7,909 nucleotides of DNA, taken from Caldisericia bacterium. Its GTDB lineage: Bacteria > Caldisericota > Caldisericia > UBA6126. Shown here in pieces: positions 1-5,128 of the stretch (position 1 is its first letter; each line of letters starts with the position of its first letter). The notes under the pieces are model-generated. The model saw only the letters and a list, made by a program, of their open reading frames with translations, was not told the origin of the DNA and ran no database searches. The stretch is taken from contig JAQVYZ010000037.1 in the NCBI GenBank assembly GCA_028708485.1, forward strand, positions 1 to 7,909, in the 5' to 3' direction. A program made the translations under genes and the position numbers.

Positions 1-89
1 ATCTTTTGCATTGGCATCTCTATTTTTCCCCCTACGCTAAGTTTCCGGGTATTATTCCCTCTTGATTATACCTTCCTTTCCTCTCTTTT

Positions 90-130
90 AAAATAATGGG
101 ACAGGGGACAGTCCCCTGTCCCATTATTTT
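90..130. repeat. Palindromic repeat copy A (GGGACA type)
   Basis: A 41-base near-perfect palindrome: 20-base arms (90-109 and 111-130) around a single central A at 110. The inner arm reads GGGACAGGGGAC and its mirror GTCCCCTGTCCC, with AT-rich outer ends (AAATAAT/ATTATTT). Bases 81-129 are identical to 564-612 except for the central base (A here, T there), so the shared unit also includes ten bases of left flank (CTCTCTTTTA). In RNA it would form a very stable hairpin followed by a run of U, so it could also terminate transcription. It lies upstream of the 71-residue peptide gene. It resembles REP-type mobile palindromes; that assignment is inference. Confidence 0.9.
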
Positions 131-166
131 TTGTCAGGTTTATGTAACGAATTCCTGATAAATAGG

Positions 167-172
167 TATAAT
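167..172 (+). promoter_or_regulatory. Possible -10 box for the 71-residue peptide gene
   Basis: A perfect TATAAT lies 47 bases before the chosen start at 219. No convincing -35 box sits 16-18 bases upstream; TTGTCA at 131-136 is 30 bases away, too far for a standard sigma-A promoter. The position just after the terminator-like palindrome is sensible for a promoter, but the AT-rich sequence could produce this hexamer by chance. Confidence 0.25.
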
Positions 173-218
173 TTCTTTAAATAAGAAACTTATGTTGATC
201 AGACTGGAAGGATTGATC

Positions 219-434
219 ATGAAAGTGGCTTTGGTTGTTTTGTTAGCAATAATATCGGTATCACCCAGCTCAAATCATTTGGATGTTAGGGGAGCAAAAA
301 CCAATTCATTTAGTTTTGAATCTGGTCTGCAATTTCTACCAAGATGTAAACTCGGGGATGAAAAACCAAAATTTATCCCTACCGAGTGGAACAACAAGCT
401 AATATGGTTATGGTGGAAAGGTACTGATAAATAA
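219..434 (+). CDS. Small exported Trp-rich peptide, unknown function (71 aa)
   Basis: I do not recognise this protein. The start at 219 is preferred over the in-frame ATG at 192 because GGAAGG (206-211) sits seven bases before it and it places a signal-peptide-like N-terminus first: one Lys, then a hydrophobic stretch (VALVVLLAIISV, residues 3-14) and small or polar residues (SPSS). The mature part is short, has one Cys (43), and ends in a Trp-rich stretch (W57, W63, W65, W66; core LIWLWWKG) followed by a charged tail. It is probably secreted or membrane-associated. It sits alone between palindrome copies A and B, about 90 bases after A and 140 before B. It could be a genuine small secreted peptide, the remnant of a longer exported protein, or a chance ORF; the good RBS plus hydrophobic leader favours a real gene. 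Confidence 0.5.
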   Translation: MKVALVVLLAIISVSPSSNHLDVRGAKTNSFSFESGLQFLPRCKLGDEKPKFIPTEWNNKLIWLWWKGTDK

Positions 435-573
435 CCCCATCATTGATGGATGTGCAACAGCATACTGTCTCTTATCAGAATAGTCCTTTCGCAAATATGC
501 ATCTGATCTCTCAGGAAATGACGCAGAAATGCATGATTTCCTTCCATCAGACAACACATAATTCTCTCTTTTA

Positions 574-612
574 AAATAATGGGACAGGGGACTGTCCCCT
601 GTCCCATTATTT
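574..612. repeat. Palindromic repeat copy B (GGGACA type)
   Basis: A 39-base palindrome with perfect 19-base arms (574-592 and 594-612) around a central T at 593. It matches copy A over the whole unit and over the ten-base left flank (564-573). As RNA it gives a strong hairpin followed by AUUAUUUAUUA, so it could end transcripts arriving from the left before the CDGSH unit, whose start is 76 bases downstream. The 254 bases between the peptide gene and the CDGSH gene (435-688) hold this palindrome and no gene I can support. Confidence 0.9.
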
Positions 613-688
613 ATTACAAAGGCAGTAAAGATACAAAGGGAAGAGTACAATACTAATCCAGAGATGAATGATAAATTGAAGGGGGAAA

Positions 689-1375
689 ATGGACGATAAC
701 CAGAATAAAAAAAAGATAAAGATTGTTAGCAAAGGTCCTTATAAAGTGACTGGCGATATTCCCTTGTACGAAAAAACCATTACCAGAAAAGGAAATACCT
801 ACGAATTAACGGAAATTCGGACGATTCCTCATGCATCAGAGTATTCTTTGTGCCGGTGCGGGGAATCGAAAAAAGCTCCTTTCTGTGACGGAACTCATAT
901 TAAAGCCGGATTCGTCGGCGCAGAAACAGCTTCAAAGGAACCCTATCTTTACAGGGCAAAACTAACCAAAGGCAAAATGGTAAACCTACTGGATGACAAT
1001 CGATGTGCGTTTGCCAGATTCTGTCATCAAAAGCACGGAACTGTCTGGGAGCTTGTTGAAGAAGGTGACCAAGCTGAACTTTGTCAGGAGGCGATTCAAG
1101 GATCGAACGAGTGCCCAACCGGCAGGTTAACGATCGTAAAGAAATCCGGCGAAAAGATAGAGTCGGATTATGACCCATCGATTGAAATAGTACAGGACCC
1201 CGAAATGAGGGTGAGTGCAGGTATTTTTGTAAAAGGACCTGTCCTTCTCGAAGGAGCAAATGGTCAGAACTATGAAATAACCACCAGAAAAGCTTTATGC
1301 CGTTGCGGGAAGTCCAAGAATACACCTTTCTGTGATGCAAACCATGTACGGATCAAATTTAGTGATAAAAGCTGA
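689..1375 (+). CDS. CDGSH iron-sulfur protein with two CDGSH domains and a central Cys-rich segment
   Basis: A predicted cytoplasmic Fe-S protein of 228 residues, about the usual length for bacterial double-CDGSH proteins. The first CDGSH motif is canonical: CRCGESKKAPFCDGTH, ligands C55, C57, C66, H70. The second, CRCGKSKNTPFCDANH (C204, C206, C215, H219), keeps all four ligand positions but has AN where the consensus has G-S/T before His. Between them a segment with C106, C112, C132 and C142 ending in CPTGRL resembles the divergent 4Fe-4S (Fer4_19-type) domain often fused to CDGSH. CDGSH domains bind 2Fe-2S clusters through three Cys and one His and act in electron transfer or Fe-S/redox handling; the specific partner here is unknown. 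AAGGGGG (679-685) lies just before ATG. The stop overlaps the next start by one base (TGATG), so the next gene is translationally coupled. I saw no clear promoter between 613 and 678. Confidence 0.9.
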   Translation: MDDNQNKKKIKIVSKGPYKVTGDIPLYEKTITRKGNTYELTEIRTIPHASEYSLCRCGESKKAPFCDGTHIKAGFVGAETASKEPYLYRAKLTKGKMVNLLDDNRCAFARFCHQKHGTVWELVEEGDQAELCQEAIQGSNECPTGRLTIVKKSGEKIESDYDPSIEIVQDPEMRVSAGIFVKGPVLLEGANGQNYEITTRKALCRCGKSKNTPFCDANHVRIKFSDKS

Positions 1376-1770
1376 TGAACAACTTGCAAGCAGTTTACAA
1401 CAGGAAAACCATCCGATTAATCATGGCAGAAATGGTGCTTTCTTACAGCGATGCTGCTTTCATTGCTACCTCTTCGTTCCCGGTGAACAGCCAGAGTATT
1501 TATCCCTTTATCACTTTGCAGAGTGATTGCTTTTTACCGGCAAACACCTTTCTTTCTTTATATATCAACAGGAAAAAACTAGAATTGTCCCTTTCAGATA
1601 CACCGACAGAGGAGTTATCCCTTATACCGCTTAAAGCCAGAGTTATTGAGGTGTACACACGTTATTTAAAACCAATTTTGGTTACCAGCGTTGATTTGAT
1701 GAAGAAAAAGATTTTTTTAAAAAATGAGGAGCTTCATGAGAAAAATTCTGGATTGAACGAAATTGATTAA
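1375..1770 (+). CDS. Hypothetical protein (131 aa), coupled to the CDGSH gene
   Basis: I do not recognise this protein. Its ATG overlaps the CDGSH stop by one base and has no Shine-Dalgarno of its own, which fits re-initiation by ribosomes finishing the upstream gene. An internal ATG at 1423 (MAEMVLS) also lacks an RBS, so the coupled start is preferred. The middle alternates hydrophobic and polar residues with turns (around FITLQSDCFLPANTFLSLYI, then KLELSLS), suggesting a beta-rich small domain; the C-terminus (from about residue 105) is Lys/Glu-rich and probably helical. It has one Cys (about residue 52), no signal peptide and no transmembrane span. The last eight bases overlap the TTG start of the next gene. 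Context implies joint function with its two neighbours; what that is cannot be read from the sequence. Confidence 0.7.
   Translation: MNNLQAVYNRKTIRLIMAEMVLSYSDAAFIATSSFPVNSQSIYPFITLQSDCFLPANTFLSLYINRKKLELSLSDTPTEELSLIPLKARVIEVYTRYLKPILVTSVDLMKKKIFLKNEELHEKNSGLNEID
1726..1756 (+). other. RBS and ATG start followed by in-frame TGA at codon 7
   Basis: GAGGAG (1726-1731) is placed four bases before ATG 1736, the best start signal for the 342-residue reading frame. This ATG is in the same frame but reads M-R-K-I-L-D and then TGA (1754-1756). Codons after the TGA run straight into the long frame (T-K-L-I-N-Q). A TGG (Trp) to TGA change would explain the arrangement; re-initiation at TTG 1763, recoding, or a sequence error are the alternatives. 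Confidence 0.6.
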
Positions 1771-2791
1771 CCAAGAAATCCTTCTCCAATTCCTTCTGTC
1801 ATCCGAAGAATCCCTCCTGTGCAAAGCCATTTTTGGTACAGGGGACTGTCCCCTGTACCAAAAAAAACAGTACACAGAAATCAATGAAAAAGCATTGAAT
1901 CATCCTGTTTTCCGATATTGGTTGGACCAGCTGCAAGGGGAAAAAACATTGCCAGGATTACATGGCAGTTTTGATACCTGCTTTGAAAACGCTTGTGGTA
2001 AATGCTTGCAGTTTGGATTTACGATCCGGGACAATATTTTAAAGAAAGCATTAGATCCTTACCGCCAATGGTTTTTAACCTTACCTTTACAAACATCGGA
2101 GATAAGTTTTTCCTATGACTTTTACCGTAATTTGTTGGCTTTTCATCTCTTTAGAGCCGGGTACGAAGACCGAGAAATCGTGGACACTATTCATTTTCGC
2201 ATCAAACAAGTCCATGACTTTGTCATTCAGGATCGGTATGATATTTATATTTCTTCCGAAGGTTTTCCGTCAATGCCTAAGAACTTTCAAAAAAGACCTT
2301 TTGTGGATCCTGCTTTGTTCCAAAACGGGATAAGTATTTTTCCGAACATTCATGATGTGCTGGCTTTCCGCTCTTATTATCAGAAAATGGCTTCTATTGA
2401 GGAAAAAGATATGATACGCCGTATTATAAAATACATAGCCGATCCCCGCTACCAAACCATTCAGGAAGGGTACGGGGTAATGTTCGCTCCCCCCAGGTCA
2501 TATTATAGCATTGGCTGGAGCGTTCATTTTCATAGTCAGAATCAGCTTTTTGGGTACGCTTTCTGCAACGCTTTTCCCACTTACCGGTCCAGCAAAACAG
2601 GAAAAGAAACGCTACGAATCATGGAAAGTTATCAATTACCGACTCTTTTATATGATTTTCCCTCAGACTTTCTTCAGGAAAAAACCGGATACCTAGTAAG
2701 TGGCTCTCATATGGGTATGGGAGTGAACCGCAGAAATAAAACCTGGAGACAACTTGAATCCTCTTTCTGGATGTTGTTTGCCCATCAATAA
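1763..2791 (+). CDS. Hypothetical protein (342 aa) with a palindromic repeat inside its coding sequence
   Basis: I do not recognise this protein. It is soluble-looking, rich in aromatic residues, and mostly helical by eye; the order of helical blocks and the segment around SYYSIGWSVHFHS (about residues 247-259) faintly recall alpha/alpha-toroid prenyltransferase or cyclase folds, but this is weak. A Cys cluster (C73, C78, C81; CFENACGKC) could bind metal. Residues 23-34 are encoded by palindrome copy C and are probably not ancestral. The TTG start at 1763 is the first available after an in-frame TGA at 1754 and has no RBS of its own; it overlaps the end of the 131-residue gene by eight bases. 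The stronger start, ATG 1736 with GAGGAG, lies beyond the TGA, so the gene may be a recent nonsense mutant kept open by re-initiation. Palindrome copy D starts two bases after the stop. Third gene of the CDGSH unit. Confidence 0.7.
   Translation: MINQEILLQFLLSSEESLLCKAIFGTGDCPLYQKKQYTEINEKALNHPVFRYWLDQLQGEKTLPGLHGSFDTCFENACGKCLQFGFTIRDNILKKALDPYRQWFLTLPLQTSEISFSYDFYRNLLAFHLFRAGYEDREIVDTIHFRIKQVHDFVIQDRYDIYISSEGFPSMPKNFQKRPFVDPALFQNGISIFPNIHDVLAFRSYYQKMASIEEKDMIRRIIKYIADPRYQTIQEGYGVMFAPPRSYYSIGWSVHFHSQNQLFGYAFCNAFPTYRSSKTGKETLRIMESYQLPTLLYDFPSDFLQEKTGYLVSGSHMGMGVNRRNKTWRQLESSFWMLFAHQ
1830..1864. repeat. Palindromic repeat copy C (GGTACA type), inside a coding sequence
   Basis: A 35-base perfect palindrome: 17-base arms TTTTTGGTACAGGGGAC (1830-1846) and its reverse complement (1848-1864) around a central T at 1847. 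The core CAGGGGAC/GTCCCCTG is shared with copies A and B, but the outer arm is GGTACA rather than GGGACA. The host frame is read through as roughly IFGTGDCPLYQK (residues 23-34 of the 342-residue protein), without a stop. In mRNA it would form a 17-base-pair hairpin about 65 bases after the TTG start, which may slow translation. Confidence 0.9.
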
Positions 2792-2793
2792 TA

Positions 2794-2822
2794 TTTTTGG
2801 TATAGGGGACTTGTACCAAAAA
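2794..2822. repeat. Degenerate palindromic repeat copy D (GGTACA type)
   Basis: This matches copy C except for one C-to-T change (2803) and loss of six bases (GTCCCC) from the right half of the core. What remains is an imperfect inverted repeat, TTTTTGGTATA (2794-2804) and TGTACCAAAAA (2812-2822), around a seven-base loop GGGGACT; the changed base can still pair as G-U. It starts two bases after the stop of the 342-residue gene. It may serve as a weak transcript end, although no U run follows directly. Confidence 0.8.
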
Positions 2823-2859
2823 TGTATCTTAGGATTCTTGTTTTTTTAAATTAAAAGCA

Positions 2860-2887
2860 TAGACAACTACTTCTTTTAAAAGATAAT
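2860..2887 (+). promoter_or_regulatory. Candidate sigma-A promoter for the small protein/symporter pair
   Basis: TAGACA (2860-2865) and GATAAT (2882-2887) are separated by 16 bases, each one mismatch from the -35 and -10 consensus. The pair lies 38 bases before the 42-residue gene and after copy D, where a new transcription unit would be expected to start. The AT-rich setting makes chance matches likely. Confidence 0.4.
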
Positions 2888-2925
2888 TAATAAATCTTGT
2901 ATTCTGCGAAAGAGGGGAGAAAGAA

Positions 2926-3054
2926 ATGTGGGGAATACCATTGCTGACGTTTCTGTCATTTATTGCCGCTATTATTACGGTATTAGTAGCCTCGATTTGG
3001 GCTTTTATTTCAAATAGAAATGAAGAAACTGGTCATCAGGAAGGTGAAGAATGA
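2926..3054 (+). CDS. Small single-span membrane protein, probable symporter accessory subunit (42 aa)
   Basis: A short ORF reading MWGIPLLTFLSF..., with one hydrophobic span (about residues 4-30) followed by a short polar, acidic tail (SNRNEETGHQEGEE). AGGGGAG (2913-2919) sits six bases before ATG. Its stop overlaps the symporter start as ATGA (3051-3054), so the two are translationally coupled. Tiny one-span proteins directly upstream of SSS-family symporters are a recurring arrangement known as symporter small accessory proteins; this fits in size, topology and position. The likely role is assembly or stability of the transporter in the membrane, which is inference. The gene is easily missed because it is under 50 codons. 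Confidence 0.8.
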   Translation: MWGIPLLTFLSFIAAIITVLVASIWAFISNRNEETGHQEGEE

Positions 3055-4511
3055 ATCAGTCGCTACTTTATATTATCGTTATGGTGATTTATTTTGCTGT
3101 TCTGGTTGTAGTTGGATTCGTGACACAAAGAAGCACCAAATCAACCGCCGATTACCATATTGGCGGAAGAAGGATAGGAGCCATGGTCAGTGCTTTATCA
3201 TTTGTTGCTGCCTATTTTAGCTCTGTTGTAATCATAGGCGGGGGAGGATATGGTTATAAATACGGACTTTCCACCTTATGGATTGCAGCGATCAATGTCT
3301 TAATTGGATGTTTCTTAGCATGGCTTGTTCTTGGTAAAAGAACCAGAGAATTAACCAAAAAATTAAAGGCTGTTACTATGCCGGACTTTTTTGCTAAACG
3401 ATACCATCTTCCCTTTGCGCGCATTTTTGTATCAATAGTCATTTCACTCTTTCTCATTATCTATAATGTCAGCATTCTTAAAGGATTGGGAGATACCTTC
3501 AACGTCCTGTTAGGAATTGACTATAAGTGGGGAGTAGTTATCTCTGGTTTAATTGTATTGGTTTATGTATCATACGGAGGTTATCTTGCGGTAGTATGGA
3601 CAGGTTTTATCCAAGCTCTTATCATGGGTGTCTCACTAATTCTACTGCTAATCAACACCTTAAGAGTAACAGGGGGATTAACAGCAGGCGTCGCTGCATT
3701 AAAAGCAATTGATACAGGATTGGTAGAAACTCCTGGCCTATGGGGATTTCCCGGAATGATCTCGTATGTTTTGGTTGTTAGTTTAGGAGTCTGGGGTATG
3801 CCGCAGATGTTAGCTCGTTTTTACTCCATCAAGGATAACAAGGCAGTAAGAAATGGTGCTTTGATTGCAACCATTGGAGGTTGTATAGCTTTCATTCCCT
3901 ATTTAGTTGGTGCATTAGCACGTACAAAATTTCCTGGACTAGAAAATGCCGATCTGGCTATCCCAATGATGGTAAATACTTACTTACCTACAATTGTTAT
4001 AGCTATTTTCTTTGTAGGGGTTATCGCTGCAGGTATGTCAACTTTTTCTTCTGTGTTAATAATCTCTGCTGGAGCACTAATTCGTGATTTATTAAAAACA
4101 TCCTTTTCATTCAAGATCAATGATAAGCAGGAGATCCAATGGAGCATGTTCAGCAACTTTATAATTGGATTAATCTCTATCCTGTTAGCATTAAAACCAC
4201 CAGGATTGGTTCTTCAGTTGACTGCCTTTTCCTGGGCAGTGATTGCTTCAACTTGCCTAGCTCCCTTCTTATTTGGACTCTACTGGAACGGTACTACGAA
4301 AACCGGGGTTATTTTTTCAATGGTGGGTGGATTTCTTGTATCCATCGGATGGATGATCCTACAACAAATTTTAAAAAGCCATGGCCCTATACAAGGAATA
4401 TATCAGTATCATGGTTTTATCCCCGGGGTAATTGCTTCCTTGCTCCTTATGATCATCGTCTCGCTAATCACAAAGGATAAAGTGCCCGTACCCAAAAGTG
4501 ATCATAAATAA
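3051..4511 (+). CDS. Sodium:solute symporter (SSS family)
   Basis: An inner-membrane secondary transporter of 486 residues that uses the sodium gradient to import a solute. About 13 hydrophobic spans are visible. Family landmarks: the first span followed by ADYHIGGRR (33-41); FVAAYFSS (51-58), on the span that helps form the Na/substrate site; SYGGYLAVVWTGFIQALIM (174-192), matching the family GG-x-x-AV-W-T-D/G-x-x-Q signature; GMPQMLARFYSIKD (249-262), like the acetate and pantothenate permease branch; and AAGMSTFSS (327-334 region), where Ser330/Thr331 correspond to Na-binding residues known in PutP-type proteins. The substrate cannot be assigned from sequence; a carboxylate or pantothenate-like compound is possible. 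AAGGTG (3041-3046) lies four bases before ATG, and the start overlaps the 42-residue gene by four bases. No clear terminator follows; the SHOCT gene starts 62 bases downstream and may be cotranscribed. Confidence 0.9.
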   Translation: MNQSLLYIIVMVIYFAVLVVVGFVTQRSTKSTADYHIGGRRIGAMVSALSFVAAYFSSVVIIGGGGYGYKYGLSTLWIAAINVLIGCFLAWLVLGKRTRELTKKLKAVTMPDFFAKRYHLPFARIFVSIVISLFLIIYNVSILKGLGDTFNVLLGIDYKWGVVISGLIVLVYVSYGGYLAVVWTGFIQALIMGVSLILLLINTLRVTGGLTAGVAALKAIDTGLVETPGLWGFPGMISYVLVVSLGVWGMPQMLARFYSIKDNKAVRNGALIATIGGCIAFIPYLVGALARTKFPGLENADLAIPMMVNTYLPTIVIAIFFVGVIAAGMSTFSSVLIISAGALIRDLLKTSFSFKINDKQEIQWSMFSNFIIGLISILLALKPPGLVLQLTAFSWAVIASTCLAPFLFGLYWNGTTKTGVIFSMVGGFLVSIGWMILQQILKSHGPIQGIYQYHGFIPGVIASLLLMIIVSLITKDKVPVPKSDHK

Positions 4512-4573
4512 GATGTAACTATGTTCAGAAAAAAGCGTAGTATAGGTAAAAGAATTCTTTGAAGGTGAATAAC

Positions 4574-5122
4574 ATGAAAAAATTAGTGTTAACATTCGTA
4601 GCGATTGTTTTGTTCATAGGACCATTGACGGCGTTGGCTGCTGAAACTACACCGCCTCTCACCACTTCAGCCCCGATTACTTCAACAAAACCAATAGACG
4701 GTAAGATCAATGGGGAGCCTCTTTCAAAAGATAATTTTGTTTGCCCTATGATGCCCGGAGCCAGCTCCGGCAATGTGTATTTCGAGAAGAGGGTAACGCC
4801 TTTTGATGGATCCATTAACCAAGAAAATGGAAAATTTTTTAAGTTTCGCTTCAACGATAATCAATCAAATTGCTGTCAGAGACCAAGAATTTTTCGTTGG
4901 GTCGGCATGGGCATGAAATTCATCGTTTGCTTGCTGTTCTGGATTCTGTTGATTGTACTTATGGTAGTCTTTATCCGATGGCTTTTAAAGCCCCATCATC
5001 ACCATTTTTCTTCCTGCTGCCAATCCAACTCAGGCGCTTTAGACATCCTAAATAACCGATATGCCAAAGGCGAGATCACCTCTGAACAATATGAAGAGAT
5101 GAAGGCAAAGCTAACACAATAA
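4574..5122 (+). CDS. Exported, membrane-anchored SHOCT-domain protein (182 aa)
   Basis: ATG 4574 is chosen over an in-frame TTG at 4559 because AAGGTG (4562-4567) lies six bases before it and it begins a clean signal peptide (MKKLVLTFVAIVLF...LTALA, cleavage about residue 22). The mature part starts Thr/Pro-rich, has an extracytoplasmic region with C57 and a C100-C101 pair, then a strong membrane span (about 112-134), a basic-to-His stretch (HHHH, 141-144), a second Cys pair (C148-C149), and a C-terminal SHOCT domain (about 154-180, with the L-x-x-Y/R-x-x-G-x-I-T/S-x-E-Q/E-Y/F-x-x-x-K-x-x-L pattern). SHOCT is a short helical module common at the ends of membrane proteins and thought to aid oligomerisation. 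The function is unknown; clustered Cys and His could bind metal. It follows the symporter by 62 bases and converges with the LTxxQ gene six bases on. Confidence 0.8.
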   Translation: MKKLVLTFVAIVLFIGPLTALAAETTPPLTTSAPITSTKPIDGKINGEPLSKDNFVCPMMPGASSGNVYFEKRVTPFDGSINQENGKFFKFRFNDNQSNCCQRPRIFRWVGMGMKFIVCLLFWILLIVLMVVFIRWLLKPHHHHFSSCCQSNSGALDILNNRYAKGEITSEQYEEMKAKLTQ

Positions 5123-5128
5123 CTGTTG

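Noticed and set aside
1..17. Possible start of a minus-strand gene leaving the left edge (ATG at 17, AGGGGG at 28-33)
   Set aside because: Only five codons are in view (MPMQK) and the RBS spacing is long (ten bases), so a coding call cannot be supported.
513..542. Seven-base inverted repeat AGGAAAT/ATTTCCT
   Set aside because: Short, long loop, no U run; within chance expectation for AT-rich DNA.
408..650. 80-codon ORF on the minus strand
   Set aside because: It runs through palindrome copy B, whose reverse reading gives GTGDSPLSH, and has no RBS or domain. Palindromes of this type lack stops in several frames and create spurious ORFs.
735..770. Peptide similarity between VTGDIPLYEK in the CDGSH protein and GTGDCPLYQK encoded by copy C
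   Set aside because: The CDGSH DNA at this place shows no palindrome; the resemblance is a short coincidence at protein level.
1231..1255. GGAC-CTG-TCC sequence resembling the palindrome core
   Set aside because: It encodes conserved CDGSH-family residues (KGPVLLEG) and lacks the extended arms; it is ordinary coding sequence.
900..1340. 146-codon minus-strand ORF opposite the CDGSH gene
   Set aside because: The + strand CDGSH protein is clearly real, and this frame is its antisense shadow with no recognisable features.
1736..1870. Selenocysteine reading of TGA 1754
   Set aside because: No SECIS-like hairpin lies directly downstream; the only strong hairpin starts about 75 bases later and belongs to a repeat family. 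Position 7 of a protein is also an unlikely site.
4139..4480. 113-codon + strand ORF inside the symporter
   Set aside because: Alternative frame of a clearly conserved SSS gene; its composition is implausible for a protein.
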